Shown piece after piece: positions 54,599 through 63,672 of a DNA stretch of 64,000 nt. Each line of letters starts with the position of its first letter. The stretch's first letter is position 1. Where the stretch lies: assembly GCF_947496485.1 (NCBI RefSeq), contig NZ_CANMCZ010000002.1, positions 310,001 to 374,000 of the forward strand, read 5' to 3'. The notes beneath the pieces were generated by a model that worked only from the letters and a program-made list of their open reading frames with translations, did not search any database and was not told the origin of the DNA. The translations under genes and the position numbers were made by a program. This stretch comes from an uncultured Winogradskyella sp. (GTDB taxonomy: Bacteria > Bacteroidota > Bacteroidia > Flavobacteriales > Flavobacteriaceae).

Positions 54599-55144
54599 TT
54601 AAAAATACTGCTTAACCTTACCCCAAATAGTTTTAGGTTTTATCATAAACTCTTCCTCGAGTTCTTCCATGGTCTTATCAGCATTATTAATTTTATTGAA
54701 GGCTTTCGCTCTAATCAAATAAATTGAAGGAATAATTATAGCCATCACAGGTAACATATATAAGAATTGATATTCGTCATATTTAGCCTGATCTTCATTA
54801 AAGAGTGAGAATATTTGTATTGCGTACATAATTATTGGAACTAGTATCGCATGATACCACCAATGGCGACATGTAAAAAACCAAAATAACAATAAAAGAA
54901 GAGGTATAGCCTTTCCAGTAAATATCCACACTAATAGTTGTACATTTTCCCATTGTTTACTCTCGTATGTAAACAAAAAAGTGTCCCAAACAGCTGTATC
55001 AGGAACACTTTCATATAGAGAAAATAAATAAGGAACTATTGCCATACTTATGGCTATAACTGTTCCTTGAAAAAATCTTTTTCTAATTACCTCTTGGGAT
55101 TTTGATTTTTTGCTTTTTGTCAATCTGTGTAGTAGTCTGTCCAT
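54599..55144 (-). CDS. Polytopic membrane protein of unknown function
   Basis: 181 residues. A basic N-terminus (HRLTKSKKSKSQEVIRKRFF) is followed by three or four hydrophobic helices (about 27-43, 65-88, 93-112, 126-146) and a charged C-terminal region with a short acidic helix (KTMEELEEEF). No family is recognised. The first codons overlap a 49-codon secreted-peptide gene by 62 bases in another frame, which suggests translational coupling. A shorter start at the internal Met (about 55045) is possible but would drop the basic N-terminus. Confidence 0.65.
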   Translation of the reverse strand: MDRLLHRLTKSKKSKSQEVIRKRFFQGTVIAISMAIVPYLFSLYESVPDTAVWDTFLFTYESKQWENVQLLVWIFTGKAIPLLLLLFWFFTCRHWWYHAILVPIIMYAIQIFSLFNEDQAKYDEYQFLYMLPVMAIIIPSIYLIRAKAFNKINNADKTMEELEEEFMIKPKTIWGKVKQYF

Positions 55145-55232
55145 CTAGATCAATAATGTTAGCCGCTTGTACAGTAAATAACATTCCACCAAAGATCGCA
55201 ATTGCAAGTACTAGGTTCTTTTTAGTTTTCAT
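55083..55232 (-). CDS. 49-aa secreted peptide with strong promoter
   Basis: ATG at 55232, TAG at 55083-55085. The translation begins MKTKKNLVLAIAIFGGMLF with a clean signal peptide cut near VQA-A, followed by a short polar segment and a basic end (KKQKIKIPRG). The start lies 29 bases after TTTG-N20-TACTTTTG, a near-perfect Bacteroidota promoter, which supports expression. Small exported peptides of this type with KIKIPRG-like tails occur in Flavobacteriaceae, but I cannot name a function. The last 62 bases overlap the next gene on the same strand. Confidence 0.6.
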   Translation of the reverse strand: MKTKKNLVLAIAIFGGMLFTVQAANIIDLDGQTTTQIDKKQKIKIPRGN

Positions 55233-55261
55233 AATTTAAGGGATTAATTAATTAATTACAT

Positions 55262-55293
55262 CAAAAGTAACAGCATTTATAGGTGTTTACAAA
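55262..55293 (-). promoter_or_regulatory. Bacteroidota promoter of the small secreted peptide
   Basis: On the minus strand TTTG (55290-55293), 20 bases, TACTTTTG (55262-55269): both -33 and -7 elements match the consensus with normal spacing. The ATG at 55232 is 29 bases downstream. Confidence 0.75.
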
Positions 55294-55388
55294 TGAAAAT
55301 TAGTTAAAATCCAAGAAATTTTGAGGCAACCGTTACGGTTTTTCCGTAACCAGTACGTTATCTTGTAGGAATAGTATTAAAATTTTTT

Positions 55389-55853
55389 CTAAAATTTTAC
55401 TTCTGTCATCGCTATCTTTTCGGTTAAATGTTTAGTTTCTATAGTTAATTTGAGGGATCTTATATTTTCGTCTAAGTCAGTAATAGTAATGCTTTGCGCA
55501 TCTTCTGGTAATAAAGCTTCTATACGTTCTGGCCATTCTAAAAATAACCAATGATTACTATTAAAATAGTCTTCAATTCCAAAATTATAAGCTTCATCCA
55601 AAGATTCTACTCTATAAAAGTCAAAATGATAGACTTTATCGCCTGGAATCGTGTATTCGTTTACAATTGAGAAGGTTGGGCTTGTTGCAACCTCATTACT
55701 TTGCATGGCTTTTAAAAGCGCATTAATAAATGTGGTTTTACCTGCTCCCATAGCACCATTAAACAAGATAGTTTTAGACTCTAAATGTTCTAAAACACTT
55801 GCTGCAATGGCATCAATATCTTTTAAGTGGTATGTAAACTCAATAACTTTCAC
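55389..55853 (-). CDS. tsaE: tRNA threonylcarbamoyladenosine biosynthesis ATPase TsaE
   Basis: 154 residues. P-loop GAMGAGKTT (33-41), then ATSPTFSIVNEY and HFDFYRVESLDEAYNFGIEDYF, and the family signature LEWPERIEALLPED. TsaE works with TsaB and TsaD to make the t6A37 modification of ANN-decoding tRNAs. The length is typical. It lies downstream of porX on the same strand (122-base gap), an order I recall as common in this family of bacteria. Confidence 0.95.
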   Translation of the reverse strand: MKVIEFTYHLKDIDAIAASVLEHLESKTILFNGAMGAGKTTFINALLKAMQSNEVATSPTFSIVNEYTIPGDKVYHFDFYRVESLDEAYNFGIEDYFNSNHWLFLEWPERIEALLPEDAQSITITDLDENIRSLKLTIETKHLTEKIAMTEVKF

Positions 55854-55975
55854 TAATTAATATAAGCGGTTCAAGGCTACAATGTTAGGAATAAAAGTTG
55901 AGATATCCTAGAGAAAAGTGTATTTCATCGGCTTTTTCTGCTTTTTACGGATTTTCTTACAGATGATTTTTACTT

Positions 55976-57523
55976 CTATTTTGGGTCTAAAACCACAAAA
56001 GGAATAATCATTTCCTCTAAAGAAACTCCACCATGTTGATAGGTATTTCTGTAATAGCTTACATAGTGGTTAAAGTTGTTTGGATAGGCTAAAAATAGAT
56101 CACCTTTGGCAAAAATAAATGAGCTGCTCATAGACAAAGATGGCAAGTGCACCGATTTAGGATCTTTAACAGCCAACACATCTTTGTCTTGGTAAGTGAG
56201 ACTGCGACCTGTTTTGTAGCGCAAATTTAAACTGGTATCTCTATCTCCAATAACTTTAGAAGGTGCTTTTACGTTTATAGTGCCATGGTCTGTGGTTAAT
56301 ATTAATTTAAAACCAAGTTGTTGAGACAATTGAATCATTTCTAATAAAGGAGAATTCTTAAACCAACTTACTGTAAGCGATCTATAGGCTTTGTCGTTAG
56401 AAGCTAATTCTTTTACAACTTCCATTTCTGTTTTAGAATGAGAAAGCATGTCCACAAAATTATAAACCACAACATTAAGATCATTATCTTTTAAAGATCT
56501 AAAGTTTTCAACGAGTTTTTTACCAGCTCTTAGATTTGTTATTTTATGATACTCGTGCTTAATGTGTGATAATCCCAAGCGCTTTAATTGTTCTCTTAAA
56601 AAATCACCTTCATGCATATTTTTTCCACCTTCATCAGTGTCATTTTTCCAGTATTGTGGAAATAATTTTTCCATATCTGCAGGCATCAATCCTGAGAAAA
56701 TTGCATTTCTTGCATATTGTGTAGCCGTTGGTAAAATACTGTAGAATGATAATTCTGAAGCTTTCTTGTAATAATTATTTACAATGGGTTCAAAAGCTTT
56801 CCACTGATCATATCTTAAATTATCGATAACAATTAAAAGTGTAGGTTGCTTATCACTTAATTCCGGCACTACCTTTTCCTTAAAAAGGGTGTGCGACATT
56901 ATTGGTGTATCAGTATTTGGTTGAAACCAATCCTCATAATTTTTTTCAATAAACTTACCAAACTGCATATTAGCTTCCGTTTTTTGGGATTCTAAAATAT
57001 CAGTCATCCCAGCATCTTCAATATCTTCAAGCTGTAGCTCCCAATAAATGAGTTTTTGGTAAAGATCTATCCATTCTTCATAAGAATTTACCATAGATAA
57101 GTCCATCGCAATTTTTCTGAATTCTTGCTGGTAATTAGAAGTGGTTTTTTCAGAAATTAATCGCGAATGGTCCAAATTCTTCTTCAAACTCAACAAAATT
57201 TGGTTTGGGTTTACAGGTTTAATTAAGTAATCAGCAATTTTATTGCCAATAGCTTCTTCCATGATATATTCCTCTTCACTTTTGGTAATCATTACCACTG
57301 GTAAGTTAGCACGTCTCTCTTTAATTTCGTTCAGTGTTTCTAGACCTGTAAGTCCAGGCATATTTTCATCTAAGAAAACAATATCAAAGTTAGTATCATT
57401 AATAATCTCTAAGGCTTCAGTACCACTTTGGCAAGTTGTAACTTCATATTGTTTTTGTTCTAAAAATAGGATATGTGGCTTTAGTAAATCGATTTCGTCG
57501 TCAACCCAGAGAATATTTATCAT
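55976..57523 (-). CDS. porX: PorX: response regulator with PglZ domain (type IX secretion)
   Basis: 515 residues. Receiver domain with acidic pair Asp8-Asp9, phosphoacceptor Asp52 in IVFLDENMPG and Lys102 in LIKPVNP. After a helical linker (about 125-205) the PglZ-type alkaline-phosphatase-like domain follows with LLIVIDNLRYDQW, VYNFVDMLSHSK and LILTTDHGTINVKAP, whose Asp and His residues are metal ligands. PorX with kinase PorY controls type IX secretion genes in Porphyromonas and is conserved in T9SS-bearing Bacteroidota. A T9SS cargo, the pectate-lyase-like protein, is encoded 6 kb away. The start is only 26 bases from the divergent HD gene. Confidence 0.95.
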   Translation of the reverse strand: MINILWVDDEIDLLKPHILFLEQKQYEVTTCQSGTEALEIINDTNFDIVFLDENMPGLTGLETLNEIKERRANLPVVMITKSEEEYIMEEAIGNKIADYLIKPVNPNQILLSLKKNLDHSRLISEKTTSNYQQEFRKIAMDLSMVNSYEEWIDLYQKLIYWELQLEDIEDAGMTDILESQKTEANMQFGKFIEKNYEDWFQPNTDTPIMSHTLFKEKVVPELSDKQPTLLIVIDNLRYDQWKAFEPIVNNYYKKASELSFYSILPTATQYARNAIFSGLMPADMEKLFPQYWKNDTDEGGKNMHEGDFLREQLKRLGLSHIKHEYHKITNLRAGKKLVENFRSLKDNDLNVVVYNFVDMLSHSKTEMEVVKELASNDKAYRSLTVSWFKNSPLLEMIQLSQQLGFKLILTTDHGTINVKAPSKVIGDRDTSLNLRYKTGRSLTYQDKDVLAVKDPKSVHLPSLSMSSSFIFAKGDLFLAYPNNFNHYVSYYRNTYQHGGVSLEEMIIPFVVLDPK

Positions 57524-57530
57524 GTTATGG

Positions 57531-57538
57531 TATATTTG
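57531..57538 (+). promoter_or_regulatory. Candidate -7 box very close to the HD gene start
   Basis: TATATTTG matches TAnnTTTG, but only 11 bases separate it from the ATG at 57550, so the transcript would be almost leaderless and the box lies beside the porX start codon. Confidence 0.4.
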
Positions 57539-57549
57539 TTTTCTAATTA

Positions 57550-58794
57550 ATGAATTTAAAAGTTTTGCCTACAAATAATAAGCTTAAGATATTTAACGAT
57601 CCAATTTACGGATTTATTACTATTCCGAATTCGTTAATTTTTGATATAATTGAGCATAAATATTTTCAGAGATTGCGTCGAATTAGCCAAATGGGATTAT
57701 CATATTTGGTTTATCCAGGAGCACATCATACACGTTTTCATCATGCACTTGGTAGTATGCATTTAATGCAAAAAGCTATCAATGTACTTCGTTTTAAGGG
57801 AGTTGCAATTTCTAATGATGAAGAAAATGGATTGTTAATTGCTATTTTATTGCACGATATTGGACATGGTCCATTTTCACATGCCATGGAACATAGCATT
57901 GTAAATGACATTTCACACGAAGAGATTTCGCTTCGTTTTATGGAAGAGCTCAATGCAGAGTTTAACGGAAGTTTAACGTTAGCCATTTCTATTTTCAAAG
58001 GGGTATACCCTCGCAAGTTTATGTGCGAGTTAATTTCTAGCCAGTTAGATATGGATAGGGCAGATTATTTAAAACGCGATAGTTTTTATACAGGTGTAGC
58101 TGAAGGTAATATTAATAGTGAGCGTTTAATTACCATGCTAAATGTCGTTAACGGCCACTTAGTTATAGAAGAGAAAGGTATATATAGTATTGAAAAATTT
58201 TTGGTGGCAAGACGCTTTATGTATTGGCAAGTCTATTTACATAAAACAGGTTTAGTTGCTGAGCAATTGCTAACTCGTATTTTAAAAAGAGCGAAGGAAC
58301 TTGTCAGTTCTGGTGTCGAATTGAATTGTAGTAAGGCCTTATTATACTTTTTGAATTCTGAAATAAATGGAGATCATTTTAACGATAAAACGTTAGGCAT
58401 TTTTGCTCAGCTCGATGATTATGATATTGTTTCAGCGATGAAAGATTGGCAAAATCATAATGATTTTGTGCTAAGTAATCTTTGTGAAATGATTGTAAAC
58501 AGAGATTTATTAAAAATTAAGTTGAAGAAAAAACCGATTCTGTCTTCAGAGCTGATTGCACATTCTAATTTAATTATGGATAAATATAAGATTTCTAAAA
58601 CTGAAGCAGATTATTTTGTCTTTAAAGGAAAGATTAGCAATCAAGCATATGAAAATAAAAAACAGCAAATTAGTATACTTTTAAAGTCAGGTAAAATAAA
58701 GGATATAGCTAAAGTAATAGACCAATTAGACCTAAAAGGTCTAAGCAAACCTGTAACTAAATATTATATGTGCTATCCTAAAAACAAAATGTGA
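57550..58794 (+). CDS. HD-domain phosphohydrolase (dGTPase/SAMHD1-like)
   Basis: 414 residues. Opening KIFNDPIYGFITIPNSLIFDIIEHKYFQRLRRISQMG, then the HD metal site: HHTRFHHALGSMHLM, LLHDIGHGPFSHAMEH, and the later Asp in SSQLDMDRADYLKRDSFYTG. This set is that of deoxynucleotide triphosphohydrolase-like HD proteins widely conserved in bacteria. The substrate is not known. The C-terminal third is helical (ILLKSGKIKDIAKVIDQL). It is divergent from porX with 26 bases between start codons and followed by the lpxD operon. Confidence 0.9.
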   Translation: MNLKVLPTNNKLKIFNDPIYGFITIPNSLIFDIIEHKYFQRLRRISQMGLSYLVYPGAHHTRFHHALGSMHLMQKAINVLRFKGVAISNDEENGLLIAILLHDIGHGPFSHAMEHSIVNDISHEEISLRFMEELNAEFNGSLTLAISIFKGVYPRKFMCELISSQLDMDRADYLKRDSFYTGVAEGNINSERLITMLNVVNGHLVIEEKGIYSIEKFLVARRFMYWQVYLHKTGLVAEQLLTRILKRAKELVSSGVELNCSKALLYFLNSEINGDHFNDKTLGIFAQLDDYDIVSAMKDWQNHNDFVLSNLCEMIVNRDLLKIKLKKKPILSSELIAHSNLIMDKYKISKTEADYFVFKGKISNQAYENKKQQISILLKSGKIKDIAKVIDQLDLKGLSKPVTKYYMCYPKNKM

Positions 58795-58805
58795 TACATT
58801 TTTTC

Positions 58806-58813
58806 TATTTTTG
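58806..58813 (+). promoter_or_regulatory. Candidate -7 box of the lpx operon
   Basis: TATTTTTG fits TAnnTTTG and lies 32 bases before the TTG start of lpxD. Confidence 0.45.
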
Positions 58814-58845
58814 CGGAAGCCAACAGACATATTAAAATTAAGTAA

Positions 58846-59874
58846 TTGAAATTTACAGCAGAACAGATCGCAGGTATTTTAGGAGGAATAGTCGTTGGTG
58901 ACCCAAATATTGAAGTTTTTAAGTTGTCCAAAATTGAGGAAGGTACTCAAGGTTCTCTTACGTTTCTTTCTAACTTGAAGTATACTCCTTATATATACAA
59001 AACTGAAGCATCAGTGACTATTGTAAATTCGGATTTTGAACCAGAAAAACCCATATCTACAACACTTATAAAGGTTGAAGATGCTTATGAAGGCTTTTCA
59101 AAACTTTTAGAATATTACAATCAAATTAAATTAAATAAATCTGGAATAGAGCAACCTTGTTTTATTTCTGAAACAACAAAAATACCAGATAATATTTATG
59201 TTGGTGCTTTCGCATATATTGGTAACAATGTTGAAATTGGTGAAAATGTAAAGATTTTTCCTAATGCTTATGTTGGAGATAATGTAAAACTTGGAGATAA
59301 CACAATAATATTTTCAGGTGGAAAAGTTTATCCTGATTGTGTAATAGGAAATAATTGTGTTATAAACTCAGGAGCAATTATTGGAGCTGATGGTTTCGGA
59401 TTTGCACCTAGTAAAGATGGTGGATATTCTAAAATACCTCAAATTGGAAATGTAATTTTAGAAGATTATGTAGATGTTGGTGCAGGCACTACAATAGATA
59501 GAGCAACTATGGGTTCTACAATTATTAGAACTGGGGTGAAACTAGATAATCAAATACAGATAGCGCATAATGTTGAGATTGGTAAGAATACTGTAATTGC
59601 AGCACAATCGGGAGTTGCAGGTTCAACCAAGATTGGTGAAAATTGCCAAATTGGCGGGCAAGTCGGCATTGTTGGTCATTTAATTATTGGTAATAATGTA
59701 AAAGTACAAGCACAATCTGGTATTGGTAGAAATGTAAAGGATAACGAAGTCTTGCAAGGCTCACCATCTTTTGGATATTCTGATTGGAATAAATCTTATG
59801 TTTATTTCAAGAACTTACCAAAACTTGCAAAAACTATAAATGAACTAGAAAAAAAAGTAGATGGCAATAATTAA
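58846..59874 (+). CDS. lpxD: UDP-3-O-acylglucosamine N-acyltransferase
   Basis: 342 residues. The start is TTG: a TAA stop directly precedes it, and the protein then begins [14 protein letters not shown] as LpxD proteins do. N-terminal uridine-binding domain, then a left-handed beta helix of hexapeptide repeats; catalytic His lies in [10 protein letters not shown]. It adds the N-linked hydroxyacyl chain to UDP-3-O-acylglucosamine in lipid A synthesis. It overlaps lpxC/fabZ by 14 bases. A second LpxD-like gene lies 4 kb downstream. Confidence 0.95.
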   Translation: MKFTAEQIAGILGGIVVGDPNIEVFKLSKIEEGTQGSLTFLSNLKYTPYIYKTEASVTIVNSDFEPEKPISTTLIKVEDAYEGFSKLLEYYNQIKLNKSGIEQPCFISETTKIPDNIYVGAFAYIGNNVEIGENVKIFPNAYVGDNVKLGDNTIIFSGGKVYPDCVIGNNCVINSGAIIGADGFGFAPSKDGGYSKIPQIGNVILEDYVDVGAGTTIDRATMGSTIIRTGVKLDNQIQIAHNVEIGKNTVIAAQSGVAGSTKIGENCQIGGQVGIVGHLIIGNNVKVQAQSGIGRNVKDNEVLQGSPSFGYSDWNKSYVYFKNLPKLAKTINELEKKVDGNN

Positions 59875-61267
59875 AACTGAAATAAAACAGAAGACCATTG
59901 AAAAAGAAGTAGCACTAAATGGTGTAGGACTTCATACAGGAGCAGATGTTAAATTAGTCTTTAAACCAGGAGCAGAAAATACAGGTTTTCTATTTGAGCG
60001 TATAGATTTAGAGGGTAGTCCAAGGATTGAAGCTGATGCAAATTACGTTACTAATACACAACGTGGTACCTGCTTAGAGCGAAATGGTGTTACTATCCAA
60101 ACATGTGAGCACGTTTTAGCAGCTTTGGTTGGTTTAGATATCGATAATGCGGTAATAGAACTCAATGCTTCAGAGCCACCAATAATGGATGGATCATCAA
60201 AATTCTTTGTCGAAGCTTTAGAGGAAGCAGGTGTGGTAGAACAAGATGCCTTTAGAGAAGAATATGAAGTAACTCAAGTTGTTTCATACGCAGACGAGGA
60301 AACAGGAAGTGAGATTATATTAATGCCTTCAAACTCATACCAAGTTACAACTATGGTAGATTTTGGTACAAAAGTTTTAGGTACACAAAATGCAACACTC
60401 AGTGATGTATCTGATTTTAAAGCTGAAATTGCAAATGCAAGAACCTTTAGTTTCTTGCATGAAATAGAAATGCTTCTCGAGAATGGTTTGATTAAAGGTG
60501 GTGATTTAAATAATGCCATTGTTTATGTTGATAAAGAATTATCTCCAGAAACTATGGATAAGCTTAGCATTGCTTTTAATAAAGAAAAAATCGCTGTAAA
60601 ACCTAATGGCATTTTAGATAATCTTACGTTGCATCATCCTAACGAAGCTGCACGTCATAAATTATTGGACGTAGTTGGTGACCTAGCATTAATAGGCACA
60701 CGTATTAAAGGTAAAGTCATTGCTAATAAGCCAGGACACTTTGTAAACACTCAGTTTGCAAAAAAAATGTCTAAAATTATTAAAAACGAAAGACGAAATA
60801 ATGTACCAAATGTAGATTTGAATTCAGAGCCATTGATGGATGTGAATCAAATTATGGATATGTTGCCACACAGACAACCATTTTTATTGCTAGATAAGGT
60901 TTATGAATTAACGGATAACCATGTTATCGGAATGAAAAATGTCACAATGAACGAAGAGTTCTTTAAGGGGCATTTTCCTGGTCAACCTGTAATGCCTGGT
61001 GTTTTGATTGTTGAAGCTATGGCCCAAACCGGCGGTATTCTAGTCTTAAGTACTGTACCAGACCCAGAAAATTATTTAACATTTTTCATGAAAATGGATA
61101 ATGTAAAATTCAAACAAAAAGTAGTTCCTGGCGATACACTAATATTTAAATGCTCATTAATTACACCAATTAGAAGAGGAATTTGCCATATGCAGGGCTA
61201 TGCTTATACCAATGGGAAATTATGTGCAGAGGCCGAATTAATGGCGCAAATTTCAAAAGTAAAATAA
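59861..61267 (+). CDS. lpxC/fabZ: Bifunctional LpxC / FabZ fusion protein
   Basis: 468 residues. Residues about 1-305 are the zinc deacetylase Lpx[30 protein letters not shown] (zinc His), [21 protein letters not shown] (zinc His and Asp, catalytic His). Residues about 320-468 are the FabZ dehydratase: [16 protein letters not shown] and [20 protein letters not shown], with catalytic His and Glu. The fusion is standard in Bacteroidota and couples the first committed step of lipid A with hydroxyacyl-ACP dehydration. The start lies 14 bases inside lpxD. Confidence 0.97.
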   Translation: MAIIKTEIKQKTIEKEVALNGVGLHTGADVKLVFKPGAENTGFLFERIDLEGSPRIEADANYVTNTQRGTCLERNGVTIQTCEHVLAALVGLDIDNAVIELNASEPPIMDGSSKFFVEALEEAGVVEQDAFREEYEVTQVVSYADEETGSEIILMPSNSYQVTTMVDFGTKVLGTQNATLSDVSDFKAEIANARTFSFLHEIEMLLENGLIKGGDLNNAIVYVDKELSPETMDKLSIAFNKEKIAVKPNGILDNLTLHHPNEAARHKLLDVVGDLALIGTRIKGKVIANKPGHFVNTQFAKKMSKIIKNERRNNVPNVDLNSEPLMDVNQIMDMLPHRQPFLLLDKVYELTDNHVIGMKNVTMNEEFFKGHFPGQPVMPGVLIVEAMAQTGGILVLSTVPDPENYLTFFMKMDNVKFKQKVVPGDTLIFKCSLITPIRRGICHMQGYAYTNGKLCAEAELMAQISKVK

Positions 61268-61367
61268 TTTCAAAAAATGAACCGAGCGGCTTTAAATTAT
61301 AAATGGAAAAGAAAAAGTTTCGAAGCGAACACATTTCTACCGCTCAATCATAATAAATATTAGAGAA
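61268..61367 (+). other. Intergenic inverted repeat between lpxC/fabZ and lpxA
   Basis: GAGCGG (61284-61289) pairs with CCGCTC (61340-61345) across 50 bases, and a smaller GTTTCG/CGAAC hairpin lies inside. The two tall GC arms stand out in AT-rich DNA. There is no T-run, so it is more likely an RNA structure than a terminator. Confidence 0.35.
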
Positions 61368-62153
61368 ATGAACCAACCCTTAGCATACGTACATCCTGGA
61401 GCAAAGATTGCAAAAAATGTCGTTATAGAACCATTTACAACCATTCATAACAATGTAATTATTGGAGAAGGGACTTGGATAGGAAGTAATGTAACCATTA
61501 TGGAAGGAGCTCGTATTGGAAAGAATTGTAATATTTTTCCAGGTGCAGTGATTTCAGCAGTACCTCAAGACTTAAAATACAATGATGAAGATACTACAGT
61601 TGAAATTGGAGATAACGTTACCATAAGAGAATGTGTAACCATAAATCGTGGTACAACGGATAAAATGAAAACAGTTATTGGTGATAATTGTCTTATTATG
61701 GCTTATTGTCATATTGCTCACGATTGTATTGTAGGTAATAATTGTATTTTTTCTAATAATAGTACTTTGGCGGGCCATATAACTGTAGGCGATTATGTTG
61801 TTTTAGCAGGTATGACAGCGGTACATCAGTTTTGCTCTATTGGTAATCATGCTTTTGTAACAGGAGGATCTTTAGTTCGTAAAGACGTACCACCTTTTGT
61901 AAAAGCTGCTCGTGAACCTTTGTCTTACGTTGGTATAAATTCAGTAGGATTGAGACGAAGAGGTTATAGCTCAGAAAAAATAAGAGAGATTCAAGATATA
62001 TATCGCATATTATATCAAAAGAATTATAACAATACACAAGCTTCAGATTTAATTGAAGCCGAAATGGAAGCTACTCCAGAGCGTGATGAAATTCTTCAAT
62101 TTATTAAGAATTCACACAGAGGAATTATGAAAGGCTACTTTAAATCAAACTAA
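61368..62153 (+). CDS. lpxA: Acyl-ACP--UDP-N-acetylglucosamine O-acyltransferase
   Basis: 261 residues. A left-handed beta helix of hexapeptide repeats from the N-terminus (AYVHPGAKIAKNVVIEPFTTI), catalytic His in YCHIAHDCIVGNN, and a C-terminal helical domain (GLRRRGYSSEKIREIQDIYRIL). It transfers the first 3-hydroxyacyl chain to UDP-GlcNAc, starting lipid A synthesis. The length matches E. coli LpxA. It lies 100 bases after lpxC/fabZ and 16 bases before efp, so it belongs to the same operon. Confidence 0.97.
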   Translation: MNQPLAYVHPGAKIAKNVVIEPFTTIHNNVIIGEGTWIGSNVTIMEGARIGKNCNIFPGAVISAVPQDLKYNDEDTTVEIGDNVTIRECVTINRGTTDKMKTVIGDNCLIMAYCHIAHDCIVGNNCIFSNNSTLAGHITVGDYVVLAGMTAVHQFCSIGNHAFVTGGSLVRKDVPPFVKAAREPLSYVGINSVGLRRRGYSSEKIREIQDIYRILYQKNYNNTQASDLIEAEMEATPERDEILQFIKNSHRGIMKGYFKSN

Positions 62154-62169
62154 AATTAATAACAAAATA

Positions 62170-62736
62170 ATGGCAAGCACATCAGATATTAGAAATGGAT
62201 TATGTATTAAATACAATAATGACATATATAAAATTATAGAGTTTCTTCATGTAAAACCAGGTAAAGGGCCTGCTTTTGTAAGAACAAAAATGAAAAGTGT
62301 TACAACAGGTAAAGTTTTGGATAACACGTTTTCTGCTGGTCACAAAATTGAAGATATTAGAGTAGAAACGCATAAATTTCAGTACTTGTATAATGATGGA
62401 GAATTTTATCATTTTATGAATGAAGCTGATTATACGCAAATTCGTTTATTAGAGTCAGCTTTAGACCGGGCAGATTTAATGAAAGAAGGTGAAATAGTGA
62501 CTATTCAAATCAATACAGAAGATAATATGCCTTTGTCTGTTGATATGCCAGCAACTGTCATTTTAGAAGTCACTGCTACAGAGCCAGGTGTAAAAGGAAA
62601 TACTGCTACTAATGCAACGAAGCCTGCAACAGTAGAAACGGGAGCTTCAGTAAATGTGCCTTTATTCATTAATGAAGGTGATAAAATTAAGGTTGAAACT
62701 GAGAAAGGAACATACAAAGAACGTATTAAGGAATAA
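62170..62736 (+). CDS. efp: Elongation factor P
   Basis: 188 residues, three beta-barrel domains. The N-terminal loop PGKGPAFVR carries Lys32, the position that is modified in many EF-P proteins and reaches the peptidyl transferase centre. ATNATKPATVETGASVNVPLFINEGDKIKVETEKGTYKERI is the C-terminal OB domain with the family signature. It relieves ribosome stalling at polyproline. It sits between lpxA and the second lpxD, and its stop is directly followed by the next ATG. Confidence 0.97.
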   Translation: MASTSDIRNGLCIKYNNDIYKIIEFLHVKPGKGPAFVRTKMKSVTTGKVLDNTFSAGHKIEDIRVETHKFQYLYNDGEFYHFMNEADYTQIRLLESALDRADLMKEGEIVTIQINTEDNMPLSVDMPATVILEVTATEPGVKGNTATNATKPATVETGASVNVPLFINEGDKIKVETEKGTYKERIKE

Positions 62737-63672
62737 ATGAAATTTCCTAAACAATATCATCTTAAAGAAATTGCAAATCTTATTTCTACCAAATATATAG
62801 GTGCTGATGATTTTCCAGTTTTTGGCATGAATGAAATTCATGTTGTTGAACCCGGAGACATTGTTTTTGTTGATCACCCGAAATACTACGATAAAGCTTT
62901 AGAATCTGCAGCAACGATTGTTTTAATCAATAAGGAAGTGGATTGCCCAGAAGGGAAAGCACTATTGATTTCAGATGACCCATTCAGAGACTTCAATAAA
63001 CTCACCAATTATTTTAAACCTTTTAAAGCTTCAAACTCTGCTATAGCAAATGATGCCCAAATTGGAGAAGGTACTATTATTCAACCTAATTGCTTTATAG
63101 GAAATAATGTAATTATTGGTAAGAATTGCGTTATCCATTCTAATGTGAGTATTTATGATGATTCTATTATTGGAGATAATGTAACAATTCATGCTGGTAC
63201 TATTTTAGGGGCAAGTGCATTTTACTATAAAAATAGGCCAGAAGGTTATGATCAATTAAAGTCTGGTGGACGTGTAATTATAAAAGATGATGTTGACATT
63301 GGGGCACTTTGCACTATAGATAGAGGAGTGACTGGTGATACGACTATAGGTAAAGGTTCTAAACTAGATAATCAAATTCAAATTGGCCACGATACAGTGA
63401 TAGGTGAAAAATGCTTAATTGCATCCCAAACTGGGATTGCTGGTTGTGTTGTGGTTGAAGATAATGTTACAATTTGGGGACAAGTAGGTATTAAAAGTGA
63501 TGTCACCATTACAAAAGGCACAGTCATATATGCGCAAGCTGGTATAAATAAAACTACGATAGGTGGTAAAACCTATTTTGGCTCACCAGCACAAGATGCT
63601 AGAAGCTTTTTCAAAGAAATGGCTTACGTGAAAAAGATTCCTGAAATATTAGAAAAACTTAAAAACTTATAA
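62737..63672 (+). CDS. Second LpxD-like N-acyltransferase
   Basis: 311 residues. The N-terminal part ([17 protein letters not shown]) and the hexapeptide-repeat beta helix are those of LpxD. The catalytic His is kept in [23 protein letters not shown], and [21 protein letters not shown] matches the active-site turn. It differs clearly from the lpxD at 58846. It may use another acyl-ACP or another nucleotide sugar. It starts at the base after the efp stop, and its own stop forms TAATG with the next gene. Confidence 0.88.
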   Translation: MKFPKQYHLKEIANLISTKYIGADDFPVFGMNEIHVVEPGDIVFVDHPKYYDKALESAATIVLINKEVDCPEGKALLISDDPFRDFNKLTNYFKPFKASNSAIANDAQIGEGTIIQPNCFIGNNVIIGKNCVIHSNVSIYDDSIIGDNVTIHAGTILGASAFYYKNRPEGYDQLKSGGRVIIKDDVDIGALCTIDRGVTGDTTIGKGSKLDNQIQIGHDTVIGEKCLIASQTGIAGCVVVEDNVTIWGQVGIKSDVTITKGTVIYAQAGINKTTIGGKTYFGSPAQDARSFFKEMAYVKKIPEILEKLKNL

